A stretch of DNA of 40,112 nucleotides. Origin: Proteiniphilum sp. UBA5384. Its GTDB lineage: Bacteria > Bacteroidota > Bacteroidia > Bacteroidales > Dysgonomonadaceae. The first letter of the stretch is position 1; each line of letters begins with the position of its first letter. The translations under genes were made by a program, and so were the position numbers. Positions 1-8,544 of the stretch are shown one piece after another. The notes under the pieces are model-generated. The model had not been told where the DNA came from, did not search any database, and saw nothing but the letters and a program-made list of their open reading frames with translations. The stretch covers positions 1 to 40,112 of the forward strand of contig NZ_DHOS01000010.1 of NCBI RefSeq assembly GCF_002410825.1, given 5' to 3'.

Positions 1-80
1 CAAAAGTACATGAAAATAAGAGTATTTCCAAGCGCGTGAAATAAAAATCAAGGCCACTTATACTTTTTCATGTACTTTTG
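1..80. repeat. Perfect 16-bp inverted repeat with promoter-like boxes
   Basis: Positions 1-16 (CAAAAGTACATGAAAA) are the exact reverse complement of 65-80, with 48 bases between. Each arm contains TACTTTTG, which fits the Bacteroidales -7 box TAnnTTTG: plus strand at 73-80, minus strand at 1-8. The arms could therefore be two divergent -7 boxes, an operator, or the remains of a terminal inverted repeat. No TTG-type -33 box is visible at the right distance for the plus-strand copy. The left arm begins at the window edge and may extend beyond it. The repeat itself is certain; its role is inferred. Confidence 0.55.
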
Positions 81-136
81 GGAGCTATTCATATGCCGGT
101 CCCGAGAAATCGGATTATTTTTATATAAATGAGACA

Positions 137-955
137 ATGAGAAAATTTACAGTTGTTTGTCTGGCACTTGCCTTTTCTACGGCGGGAGTTTTTTCCGCGA
201 CGGTTGATACGCTGAATGTGTTCAGTGAAAAAATGAATAAAAAGATCAAAGTGGTTGTTATCAAACCACAGACATATGGAGGAGAAAAAACTTTCCCCGT
301 TCTTTATCTGTTGCACGGTTACGGTGGAAGGTATGATAACTGGCTTACGAAAGTTCCTCATATCAAAGAGTTATCGGACCAATATGAAATGATGATAGTA
401 TGCCCTGATGGAAGTATAGGTAGTTGGTATTTGGATAGTCCTGAAGATCAGGCTTCACAATATGAGACATTTATCTCGAAGGAATTGGTCGAAAATGTTG
501 ACAAGAACTACAAAACTGTTCCTTCCCGGGAAGGACGTGCCATTACGGGGTTAAGCATGGGAGGCCATGGAGGATTATATCTCGGTTTCCGGAATCAGTA
601 TATTTTTGGTGCGTGTGGAAGCATGAGCGGAGGAGTGGATATTCGCCCGTTTCCCAATAAATGGGATATATCCAAACGGATCGGCACTCAACGTGAATAT
701 CCTGAAAGGTGGGAAAAGAATACGGTCATGGGATTATTACATCTTTTGACGCCTGATGCATTGAAAATAATTATCGATTGCGGTACGGAAGATTTTTTCT
801 TTGATGTAAATGAACGCCTTCATAATGAACTATTATATCGCAACATTCCTCACGATTATATAACGCGCCCGGGAGGCCATAATTGGGGATATTGGAGCAA
901 TGCAGTGAAATATCAGGTATTATTCTTCAATGAATATTTTAGATCTCGCCAATAA
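137..955 (+). CDS. Secreted esterase (esterase D / feruloyl-esterase-like alpha/beta hydrolase)
   Basis: A 272-residue exported serine hydrolase of the putative esterase family (PF00756 type). Residues 1-21 form a signal peptide with a hydrophobic core ending near FSA. The fold is marked by LLHGYGG (59-64), the nucleophile elbow GLSMGG with Ser140, a likely acid Asp219 in GTEDF, and a catalytic His248 in GGHNW. Family members hydrolyse carbohydrate or acyl esters in the periplasm or at the surface; the substrate cannot be read here. There is no carbohydrate-binding domain, unlike the larger esterase at 34487-35650. The next gene follows 27 bases downstream on the same strand, suggesting an operon of two secreted hydrolases. 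The start is the ATG just before the signal peptide. Confidence 0.88.
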   Translation: MRKFTVVCLALAFSTAGVFSATVDTLNVFSEKMNKKIKVVVIKPQTYGGEKTFPVLYLLHGYGGRYDNWLTKVPHIKELSDQYEMMIVCPDGSIGSWYLDSPEDQASQYETFISKELVENVDKNYKTVPSREGRAITGLSMGGHGGLYLGFRNQYIFGACGSMSGGVDIRPFPNKWDISKRIGTQREYPERWEKNTVMGLLHLLTPDALKIIIDCGTEDFFFDVNERLHNELLYRNIPHDYITRPGGHNWGYWSNAVKYQVLFFNEYFRSRQ

Positions 956-982
956 GTATTATTGCAATAAAGGATAAGAATT

Positions 983-2866
983 ATGAAGAAATGGGTAATA
1001 TCCCTTCTGGCGCTAGTTATCACTCTGCCGCTTTTCGCCCGGCCTTCAGTACCATTCAGATTTGCCCTCGTCACGGATATACATGTCAGTAGTCCTGCTA
1101 ACATTGAAGATCTCCGCCGTACTGTGGAGGATATCAATTTGCTTCCTGATATTGCCTTCGTGATCGTGTCGGGAGATATCACTGAATTCGGTTCTTATGA
1201 GGAGCTTTATACGGCGAAAGAACTATTGGATAACTTGAGCATCCCTTATTATGCGATCCCCGGTAATCATGATGCTAACTGGTCGGAGAGTGGTACCAAC
1301 GACTTCCTGCGGATATTCGGAAACGAAACGTTCGGGTTTGAATATAACGGTTACAAGTTCCTGGGATTGGCTTCGGGACCCAATATGCGGATGGGACCGG
1401 GACAAATTCCAAGGGAAAACCTCAACTGGTTCCTTGAAGAACTGAAAAAGACCGATACGGATATGCCTATTATTTATGTGAATCATTATCCCATGGATAA
1501 CGGATTGAATAACTGGTTTGAAGTAATGGATGCGTTGAGGCCTCACAATGTGCAACTGATGTTGTGCGGGCACGGACATGTTAACCGGAGAATGAATTTT
1601 GAAGGAGTAAACGCAGCTATGTGCCGTTCCAATCTACGTGCCAAAGAAGAATACGGAGGATACACCGTTCTCACTATAAGCAGCGATTCAATCACCTTAC
1701 AAGAACGAAAGTCTTCAGGCGTAACACTTTCTCCCTGGCTTACCTATCCGACCGGAGAACGGACGCAATGGGAGAGCAATCCTCCCCGTCCCGACTATTC
1801 ATTTAACCGGAATCATCCTTATGTAACCGAAGTGTGGAGTGTACAGGAAAAAAGTGATATGGGGAGTGGTATGGCTTTGCAAAGAGATTTACTGGTCTAT
1901 ACCAATACATCCGGAGAAATCAAGGCGGTAAAAGCGAAAGATGGCAGTCCCGTCTGGAACTTTAAAACCGGCGGTAAGATTTATTCAACTCCCATTATAT
2001 GTCACAACCGTGTGTGGGCCGCCTCTTCCGACTCCTATCTGTATGGTTTGGATCTGCTGGAGGGAAAAAAAGTGTTCCAACTGAAAAATAATAAAGCGGT
2101 AGTTTCTTCACCCGCCTGTTCAGAGAGTAAGGTGATGATTGCCGGTGGTGACGGTCACTGTCGGGCATGGGATATGTCGACCGGTGATCTTGTATGGCAA
2201 TTCGATAGTGTGAAGAATTTTGTAGTGACCCGTCCTCTTGTGAAAGATGGAGTAATTTTCTTCGGGAGTTGGGGTAACGAGTTTTATGCTCTCGATATTG
2301 AAACCGGAAAACCGCGATGGATATGGAATAGCGGACACTCCAACCGGATGTTGTCACCGGCACAAGTGGTGCCCATAACCACACATGGACGGATTTATTT
2401 GGCTTCACCTGACAGGTATATGATAGTGCTGGAGGAAGTCACGGGAGAGGTGATATGGCGGTACAACGATCCGGAAAACAGGGTGCGTGAATCAATTGGT
2501 ATATCGGAAGATGGTCATACCGTTTATGCCAAGACCATGGATGGAAATATCCTTGCTATTGATGCTACTGTTCCCGAAAGAAAAGTAAAATGGATATCTT
2601 CGGGAGAAGATATGGGCTATGAACTGACACCTACACCGGTGGTAGAAAAAGATGGAGTGGTATATGCTCCTACCGATAAAGGCTTGATTTATGCTTACCG
2701 CGCCTTGGATGGAGTATTTCTCTGGAGATATCGTATTTCAAATGGATTGATTAACATGATCTTACCGGCTGAAAATGGTGAATTGTATGTCTCTGCAATG
2801 GACGGCCGGTTAGTGAAGCTGCGGGTTATACCTGTACCACTTTCCCTGTCTTCACATAAAAAATGA
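983..2866 (+). CDS. Secreted metallophosphoesterase fused to a PQQ-type beta-propeller
   Basis: A 627-residue exported protein with two parts. After a signal peptide (1-19) comes a calcineurin-like phosphoesterase domain (about 25-235) with the metal-ligand series VTDIH (Asp32, His34), SGDIT, GNHD, NHYP and GHGH. The second half (about 290-620) has repeated W-containing beta-propeller blades typical of PQQ-like/Kelch-like repeats, such as SPVWNFKTGG, GDLVWQFDS, GKPRWIW and GEVIWRY. The enzyme probably cleaves a phosphomonoester or phosphodiester in the periplasm, with the propeller as a binding or scaffolding module; the substrate is unknown. The gene follows the esterase by 27 bases. Its last 41 bases overlap the 3' end of the convergent helicase gene. 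Confidence 0.87.
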   Translation: MKKWVISLLALVITLPLFARPSVPFRFALVTDIHVSSPANIEDLRRTVEDINLLPDIAFVIVSGDITEFGSYEELYTAKELLDNLSIPYYAIPGNHDANWSESGTNDFLRIFGNETFGFEYNGYKFLGLASGPNMRMGPGQIPRENLNWFLEELKKTDTDMPIIYVNHYPMDNGLNNWFEVMDALRPHNVQLMLCGHGHVNRRMNFEGVNAAMCRSNLRAKEEYGGYTVLTISSDSITLQERKSSGVTLSPWLTYPTGERTQWESNPPRPDYSFNRNHPYVTEVWSVQEKSDMGSGMALQRDLLVYTNTSGEIKAVKAKDGSPVWNFKTGGKIYSTPIICHNRVWAASSDSYLYGLDLLEGKKVFQLKNNKAVVSSPACSESKVMIAGGDGHCRAWDMSTGDLVWQFDSVKNFVVTRPLVKDGVIFFGSWGNEFYALDIETGKPRWIWNSGHSNRMLSPAQVVPITTHGRIYLASPDRYMIVLEEVTGEVIWRYNDPENRVRESIGISEDGHTVYAKTMDGNILAIDATVPERKVKWISSGEDMGYELTPTPVVEKDGVVYAPTDKGLIYAYRALDGVFLWRYRISNGLINMILPAENGELYVSAMDGRLVKLRVIPVPLSLSSHKK

Positions 2867-5800
2867 ATCCTTTCACGTTGGGAAAACCCATTTCCTGAAT
2901 GGGTTTTACATATTGGCGTACCTGTCGGATATATTTAGATTCTTCCAGTTCCCCAAATTTATAATCGGCTATGATCACTTCATTGTCACCAATCATTATC
3001 CGGTCCGGCCGGTTAAAACCCGAAGTGGGATGCAAGAGTTGCGTTTCGGTTAATATTGTGTACTTGCCGGAATACCACTCCGAAACCCCGGGCTGCGATA
3101 ACATTTCTGTTAGTTGGCGGATCGTATTATCTCTCTCTTCCTCTCCCAGTTCTCCTGTGGATATCTTTTGTTCTACCGCCTGGGAAATATCTGCCAGTGT
3201 TTTTACATTGCTGACAATGTCATGCATCATCCGTCCGTAATCGCGACTGCCATCATCACCGAAATATCCGATAGAATTGAAGCGCAGTTTGAGTCGGTCG
3301 TCAAAAGGGATCGATAGCCATCTACCCGTTTTACTGGTACCTGCATCGGACTTTGATCCTGATATTTGTAGGAGAGTTGGAATACCATACTCAAAAATAG
3401 ATTCTACTTCTCCTTGGTTAAAATATTCATTCAGAGGGATATAATTTTCCCTGGCGGTGGAAGAGGACGTATTATCTCCAATGCTCCTCCATAGCAAATC
3501 GGCTACATTGGTAATGATTTCGGGCTTTCCGGGGATGGGGGCAAAGATGATAAGCCGATGTTTCGGACGGGTAAATGCTACATAAAGAAGGTTCAGATTA
3601 TCGATATAGGTGAACCGTTTCTCTTCGAGATAGTTATTCCGGAAGATGGTGTTTTCCAATCCTTTGCCGTATTTCAATGGTGCTATACCCAAAGCATTAA
3701 ACGGGGCCTGTTCCGGCTTACACCAGATGATATCGTTATGGTATGTATTGTGATCCATTCCCCAATTGACGAATGGCATGATTACGGCACCAAATCCCAA
3801 TCCCTTTGATTTATGAATGGTGATTAGCCGGATGGCGTTCTGGTCTTCCGGTGAAAAAAGTGCTTTCCTGTGACCGGTCTCGTCCCACCAGTCCAAAAAG
3901 TCATTCAAATCTGCTGTAGCACTCTCCTTAAATTTGAGTACTATATCCAAAAAAGCCTGTACATAGGCATTCTCTTTCTCGCCCCCTGCTCCTGAAGTCA
4001 TGGTGAAAAAGTGTTCCGTCATTTCGTAGAAGGGCATCGATCCTATTTCGTTAAGATGGCTTTTGATCTCGTCCGGAAAATCTCCTTGCGATTCTTCACG
4101 ATAAAGCCGCAATGCCTCATCGGGTGAACACCCCCGCTGGTACCGGTAGAATTCATAGATCGCCATCATCCGGCGGGTATTATCCTGGGGATTGCGGAAA
4201 TGACGCATCAATGCGATGACGGCCTTCACGCTCTGGGCACTGCGAACGAGGAGTGCTTCATTGGAAATAATATCATAACGATAGGGAGATTCGGGATGCT
4301 GTTCCTTGTATGATAGCAGTGTCTCTGCAACCAGTACCGCTTCGTGGTTCCAACGCACTACTATCGCGATATCCTTCAGTGTGAAGCCCTGGTCCTGCAA
4401 TGCTTCTATCTCCTGTGGAAGTCGCTCCAATACTTCCGCTTTCCAATCCGATTCCTTATCGTCTTTTATAAAAGTGATCCTTACCTGTCCACCGCTGTCA
4501 GCTTTCGTTGCAGGAACCTGTTGATAGAGGTCGGCATAGGCATTCGTGATTTGCATGTCGTTACTACGACTGTTGTGATTACCTGTCTCTATTGGTTGAT
4601 TGTCTTCTACCGATGCATTTAGATCGTTTTGTAGATTGATTGCAGCCTTTGTGAAAAGAGCATTGTTGAACTCCACTATATGGGCATCGCTTCGCCAATT
4701 AGTGTCCAGTATATGTTCCCGGATATTGTTGCTTTGGAAATCCTTTTTTATCTGCTCCTCGAGTAAGCGCCAGTCGGAGTTGCGAAAACGGTAAATACTC
4801 TGTTTCACATCACCTACGATAAGGTTTAGGTTTCCCGAGGCAAGGCTTTCCCGGATTAGCGGACGGAAATTTTCCCATTGCATACGAGAAGTATCCTGAA
4901 ACTCATCGATCATATAGTGATAAACCCTCGTTCCCGTCTTCTCGTAAATAAAAGGAGCGTCGGTACCGGCAATAATATCATTCAATAATTCCGTCGTATC
5001 GGAGAGGAACAGGGTATTATTCTCCTGTTGCAGCTTCTGTAATCGCTGTTTGATATCGTTGAGGATACCCAGCGTATAGAAATTTCTGAGCAGCTGCTTT
5101 GCCGTCTGGTAATCCCTGTCGTTGTTGGAAAGGTGGATGATCTGCTTCACACAGTCGTTGAGGCCATCACTATATGCTGCTCGGATAGAGACCTCTTTCT
5201 CTTTATCACCGTACCATAAATCAATATTATCTGCCAGCGCGGTCAGGCGGTTAGAGGGCTTTTCTATACTTCCGCCCGCGAGCTTGGAAAATAACAGGAA
5301 CCCGGAATTCCTTTTATGTTTGAAATCGTCGTACGACAAGCCATTCTGCTGCATAATGGCCATCGCCTTTATTCCTACCGCTTTTACTTCGTTCTCGTAA
5401 CCTTTTTTTGTGCGTATAAGCATCTGTTTATAGGCTTCGAGTTGTTCCTTATTCTGGATGGTCGACCGTTCCTCATCTGTAAACGATTTATAAGTCTCGT
5501 TGAATAATTCCCTCGCCAGATCCAGTACCTGCTGTTCTATTTTCCAGCTTTTCCCTTCTTCTATATTATTTTGCATGAACCGGAGGAGCCATTCCGCCAA
5601 CATTTTATTTTCGGGTTTGTCCAACTCCGACAGCATCAGGTCGATAGTTTCAGTCAATAAGGATGTCTCATCCAACTCGATATTATATCCGCCGGCCAAT
5701 CCGGTTTCGCGGGCAAAGGAACGCATGGTCTGCTGGAAAAAGCGGTCAATCGTACTGATAGAGAAAGAAGAATAGTCATGCAGGATGGTTTCCAATATGT

Positions 5801-6092
5801 TTTTTGCTTTGGTACGGACTTCTTCGGTACTCCTGGCGAAATCCTCCTTTAAGTCTGCCAGATAAGGGGAGTCGGAACCCGAAGCAAGACGATGCAGTTC
5901 TTCTATGATACGCGATTTCATTTCATCGGTCGCCTTGTTGGTAAAGGTTACAGCCAGAATATGCCTGTGGTTGTTTGGCGCCGAAAAAAGCAAACGAAGA
6001 TATTCACCTGTCAGACGGTGTGTTTTGCCCGATCCGGCAGATGCTTTGATTACCTGTAAATGCCTGTTGTCAGATGATGCGTGATTTGGCAT
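2826..6092 (-). CDS. AddA/RecB-like UvrD-family helicase with C-terminal PD-(D/E)XK nuclease
   Basis: A DNA helicase-nuclease of about 1088 residues, the AddA-like subunit of a double-strand-break resection enzyme. Superfamily 1 motifs run in order: Walker A ASAGSGKT (17-24), Walker B DEFQDTS, GDVKQSIY, IHKSKGLGF and LYVAFTRPKHR. The C-terminus carries the nuclease signature Asp1030 followed by Asp1043-Tyr-Lys1045. A longer reading frame begins at 6173, but the ATG at 6092 is preferred: AAGGAGGGAT lies directly before it, and ATPase homology starts only after it. The start overlaps the end of the SUI1-type gene by 23 bases, so translation may be coupled. The usual AddB partner is not adjacent and must lie elsewhere if present. 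Confidence 0.9.
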   Translation of the reverse strand: MPNHASSDNRHLQVIKASAGSGKTHRLTGEYLRLLFSAPNNHRHILAVTFTNKATDEMKSRIIEELHRLASGSDSPYLADLKEDFARSTEEVRTKAKNILETILHDYSSFSISTIDRFFQQTMRSFARETGLAGGYNIELDETSLLTETIDLMLSELDKPENKMLAEWLLRFMQNNIEEGKSWKIEQQVLDLARELFNETYKSFTDEERSTIQNKEQLEAYKQMLIRTKKGYENEVKAVGIKAMAIMQQNGLSYDDFKHKRNSGFLLFSKLAGGSIEKPSNRLTALADNIDLWYGDKEKEVSIRAAYSDGLNDCVKQIIHLSNNDRDYQTAKQLLRNFYTLGILNDIKQRLQKLQQENNTLFLSDTTELLNDIIAGTDAPFIYEKTGTRVYHYMIDEFQDTSRMQWENFRPLIRESLASGNLNLIVGDVKQSIYRFRNSDWRLLEEQIKKDFQSNNIREHILDTNWRSDAHIVEFNNALFTKAAINLQNDLNASVEDNQPIETGNHNSRSNDMQITNAYADLYQQVPATKADSGGQVRITFIKDDKESDWKAEVLERLPQEIEALQDQGFTLKDIAIVVRWNHEAVLVAETLLSYKEQHPESPYRYDIISNEALLVRSAQSVKAVIALMRHFRNPQDNTRRMMAIYEFYRYQRGCSPDEALRLYREESQGDFPDEIKSHLNEIGSMPFYEMTEHFFTMTSGAGGEKENAYVQAFLDIVLKFKESATADLNDFLDWWDETGHRKALFSPEDQNAIRLITIHKSKGLGFGAVIMPFVNWGMDHNTYHNDIIWCKPEQAPFNALGIAPLKYGKGLENTIFRNNYLEEKRFTYIDNLNLLYVAFTRPKHRLIIFAPIPGKPEIITNVADLLWRSIGDNTSSSTARENYIPLNEYFNQGEVESIFEYGIPTLLQISGSKSDAGTSKTGRWLSIPFDDRLKLRFNSIGYFGDDGSRDYGRMMHDIVSNVKTLADISQAVEQKISTGELGEEERDNTIRQLTEMLSQPGVSEWYSGKYTILTETQLLHPTSGFNRPDRIMIGDNEVIIADYKFGELEESKYIRQVRQYVKPIQEMGFPNVKGFIFYVKTGKVVQV

Positions 6093-6408
6093 ATCCCTCC
6101 TTCTGCAAGATGGCCAGTAACTTCTCGCGATGGTCGCCCTGTATAATAATCTCTCCTTCTTTTGCCGATCCACCTACGCCGCATTTGGTTTTTAATATAC
6201 GCCCTAATTCTTCCAGATCGTCGTCACTTCCGATAAACCCGGTAACAAGTGTTACGGCCTTTCCTTTACGGTTGCGTTTGTCGAGACTGATGCGAAGCAA
6301 CTGTTTTTCTTTTGGTTGTGTACTCTTTTTTTCTTGCTCCTCTTCCTGGTAGTGGTAATCGGGATTGGTAGAATAAACAATATCTAGTCTTTTTTTCCAG
6401 TCGTTCAT
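6070..6408 (-). CDS. SUI1/eIF1-type translation factor (YciH-like)
   Basis: A 112-residue protein ending in a SUI1 domain (about 45-110) with the conserved stretches RKGKAVTLVTGF, LGRILKTKCGVGGSAKEGEI and QGDHREKL. SUI1 proteins are the bacterial relatives of eukaryotic initiation factor eIF1; the E. coli homologue YciH affects start-site fidelity, and the role in Bacteroidota is not settled. The N-terminal third is charged and rich in Glu and Lys. The ATG at 6408 (MNDWKKRL) is preferred over the upstream one at 6444 because the extra 12 residues look non-coding. The gene precedes and overlaps the helicase gene by 23 bases. Confidence 0.88.
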   Translation of the reverse strand: MNDWKKRLDIVYSTNPDYHYQEEEQEKKSTQPKEKQLLRISLDKRNRKGKAVTLVTGFIGSDDDLEELGRILKTKCGVGGSAKEGEIIIQGDHREKLLAILQKEGYAKSRII

Positions 6409-6500
6409 AATGTCACGGAATTTACAGGTCCTTTTCCTATACAATTTGGCAAATGAATAAATTCTAATGCATGCCGGCCTACGAAGATACGATTTTTCCT

Positions 6501-8318
6501 TTAATTATGCTTTACCTCTAATGATTCAACCACGTTCATGATATAATCCCCCATGCGTTCGCATTCCGAGATAATGTCCATATAAAAGACGCTATTTTGA
6601 TAGGAATAGAGATTCTGGTTTAAACTCTCCACATTTTCACGTTTCAGGAGGTTTCGCTTTTCGTTGATGCTGTTTTCTATGTGTTTGCTTTCTACCAGCT
6701 CCGATTCTGTAATTTTTTGATTCTTGAGCAATGACTGCATATTTTCAAACGCTTTATCCAATAAATCATACATGCTGTTGATATTGTCGATAATGATTTT
6801 TTCGAAAACAACATCTGCTTCCATTTTCCGTTTCAAATGCCGCGCTATATTGCAACTTGAATCGGCAATACTTTCTATTTCCGTCACGCCGCGCAGGATA
6901 GAGCGCACACGTTCCTTACTCTGGTTACTCAATCTTCCCTCGGAGACTTTTCCCAGATAGGAACCAATCTCTACCTCCATCCGGTCACAGATATCTTCAT
7001 ATTTCTCAGTACGGGTATATAGTTTGAGAAATTTTTTATCGTGATGATCCATATTTGTGGATTTCTTCACAAACCCAAACATTTTCTTTACGCGTTGTGC
7101 ATACACTTCCATCTCCTTTTCCGCCTGAAGGATGGAAAGTTCAGCTGTAGATGCCATTCCTGTAGAAATATACTGAAGTCCGAATTCCTCATCGTCTTCT
7201 TCACCCTTTCTGGGCCTTATGACGACAAGGCATATCTTTTCGTAGAATTTCACGAACCATACCATGATAAGTACATTACAAATGTTGTAAAGCGTATGGA
7301 ATAACGTTAAACCATAAGAGGTAGAGGACTGATAACTCAGGTATTGATCCTGCAACGTGGCCAATGCGGGGGAGAGTTCAGACCTGGAGAGAGTGGTTAT
7401 CTGCGTATATTCATCCGGAGAAAGCGAGTCTATAAATGAGATCATTCCGCTGGGATAGAAGGAGGTGATGTTTCCAATGACATTGTCTACAAAATTCAAA
7501 AAATAATTGAAAACGAAGATCAACCAGACTAATCCCAGTATATTGAATATGAAGTGGGCAAAGGCGGCTCGTTTGGCTGATATATTGGCCGGAATAGCGG
7601 CAAGATTGGCGGTGAGTGTCGTACCAAGATTCTCCCCCATCACCATCGCGGCGGCACTGGGGAAATCGATCCATCCTTTTGCTGCCATAATCAAAGTGAG
7701 CGCGATGGTAGCAGCCGATGACTGGACGATGACCGTCAATATGGTACCCACAAGCAGGAAGAAGAGAACCGATGCAATCCCCCTTCCGGTAAAATTCTGC
7801 AGGAACGCCAATACCCCGGGGTTATTCTGCAGGTCGGGCATGGAGTGTTGCAGGAAATCAAGCCCCATAAAAAGAAAGGCAAATCCGAAAATGAATTCGC
7901 CTATCGATTTATTGTTGTTCTTTGAAGAGAAAATAAGTGGGAGTGCAAGTCCCATCAATGGTATTGATAGCGTGCTGATCGACAATTTTCCGAATCCGAA
8001 AAAAGCGATTATCCATGCGGTGAGAGTCGTTCCGATATTTGCTCCCATAATTACGCTGATGGATTGTGCCAAACTTAGCAATCCGGCGTTTACAAAACTG
8101 ACGACCATTACGGTCGTGGCCGTAGAGGACTGGATGAGGGCAGTGACTAAAAGGCCGGTCAACACGCCTGTTGCACGGTTTTTTGTCATCGCTGACAAGA
8201 TATTCCGGAGTTTATTTCCGGCAAGTTTTTGAAGGCTCTCGCTCATTGTTTTCATGCCATATAAAAACAGAGCCATTGCGCCTAAGAGCTTTAAAAAATC
8301 AAAAAAACTATACTCCAT
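6501..8318 (-). CDS. Na+/phosphate cotransporter family protein with PhoU-like tail
   Basis: A 605-residue inner-membrane protein of the NptA/Na-Pi cotransporter II family. The membrane half (about 1-370) shows the internal repeat of the family: ALIQSSTATT with MGANIGTTLTA in the first copy, and VIVQSSAAT with MGENLGTTLTA in the second. The C-terminal 200 residues are soluble, charged and helical, matching the PhoU-like domain often fused to these transporters. It would couple phosphate movement to the sodium gradient; direction and regulation are not visible. The ATG at 8318 is chosen because a promoter with -33 and -7 boxes lies at 8394-8363, inside the longer frame that would start at 8393. 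Confidence 0.9.
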   Translation of the reverse strand: MEYSFFDFLKLLGAMALFLYGMKTMSESLQKLAGNKLRNILSAMTKNRATGVLTGLLVTALIQSSTATTVMVVSFVNAGLLSLAQSISVIMGANIGTTLTAWIIAFFGFGKLSISTLSIPLMGLALPLIFSSKNNNKSIGEFIFGFAFLFMGLDFLQHSMPDLQNNPGVLAFLQNFTGRGIASVLFFLLVGTILTVIVQSSAATIALTLIMAAKGWIDFPSAAAMVMGENLGTTLTANLAAIPANISAKRAAFAHFIFNILGLVWLIFVFNYFLNFVDNVIGNITSFYPSGMISFIDSLSPDEYTQITTLSRSELSPALATLQDQYLSYQSSTSYGLTLFHTLYNICNVLIMVWFVKFYEKICLVVIRPRKGEEDDEEFGLQYISTGMASTAELSILQAEKEMEVYAQRVKKMFGFVKKSTNMDHHDKKFLKLYTRTEKYEDICDRMEVEIGSYLGKVSEGRLSNQSKERVRSILRGVTEIESIADSSCNIARHLKRKMEADVVFEKIIIDNINSMYDLLDKAFENMQSLLKNQKITESELVESKHIENSINEKRNLLKRENVESLNQNLYSYQNSVFYMDIISECERMGDYIMNVVESLEVKHN

Positions 8319-8362
8319 GTACGAAAAATAGCGTATATTAGCGTGCAAAATATTTTCGTGTG

Positions 8363-8394
8363 CAAATATAGTGAAAGCCGAGAGAAAAGCCAAA
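8363..8394 (-). promoter_or_regulatory. Promoter of the Na+/phosphate transporter gene
   Basis: Read on the minus strand there is TTTG (8394-8391), a 20-base spacer, then TATATTTG (8370-8363). This matches the established Bacteroidales sigma factor consensus TTTG - about 19-21 bases - TAnnTTTG. Transcription would start near 8357, about 40 bases before the chosen ATG at 8318. It supports that start over the longer reading frame. Confidence 0.65.
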
Positions 8395-8527
8395 CTTGAT
8401 TGAACTATTTCGTTAAGAGAGTGCAGAACGAGTTTACTCGTTTTACCGAACGCAGAAATAGTCTAACTTGTTGAACATTTCCGAGGTGCATTCTATATTC
8501 TTTAAATATAGTGAAAGCCGAGGGAAA
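8364..8527. repeat. Imperfect direct repeats and palindrome in the divergent intergenic region
   Basis: The 16-base AAATATAGTGAAAGCC occurs at 8364 and again at 8504, followed in both by GAG(A/G)GAAAA. A second pair reads AACTTGATTGAACTATTTC (from 8393) and AACTTGTTGAACATTTCC (from about 8465), both followed by a GTGCA. Between the copies lies the palindrome ACGAGT-TT-ACTCGT, flanked further out by ACTATTTC and GAAATAGT. The second copy of the promoter-like block has TATATTTA in place of TATATTTG, so it is probably inactive. The arrangement suggests duplication of an intergenic element; its function is unknown. Confidence 0.6.
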
Positions 8528-8544
8528 AACTAAAAATTAAAAAT

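Noticed and set aside
7507..8232. 241-codon plus-strand ORF inside the Na+/phosphate transporter gene
   Set aside because: It is antisense to a clear transporter with family motifs; the translation has no recognisable domain.
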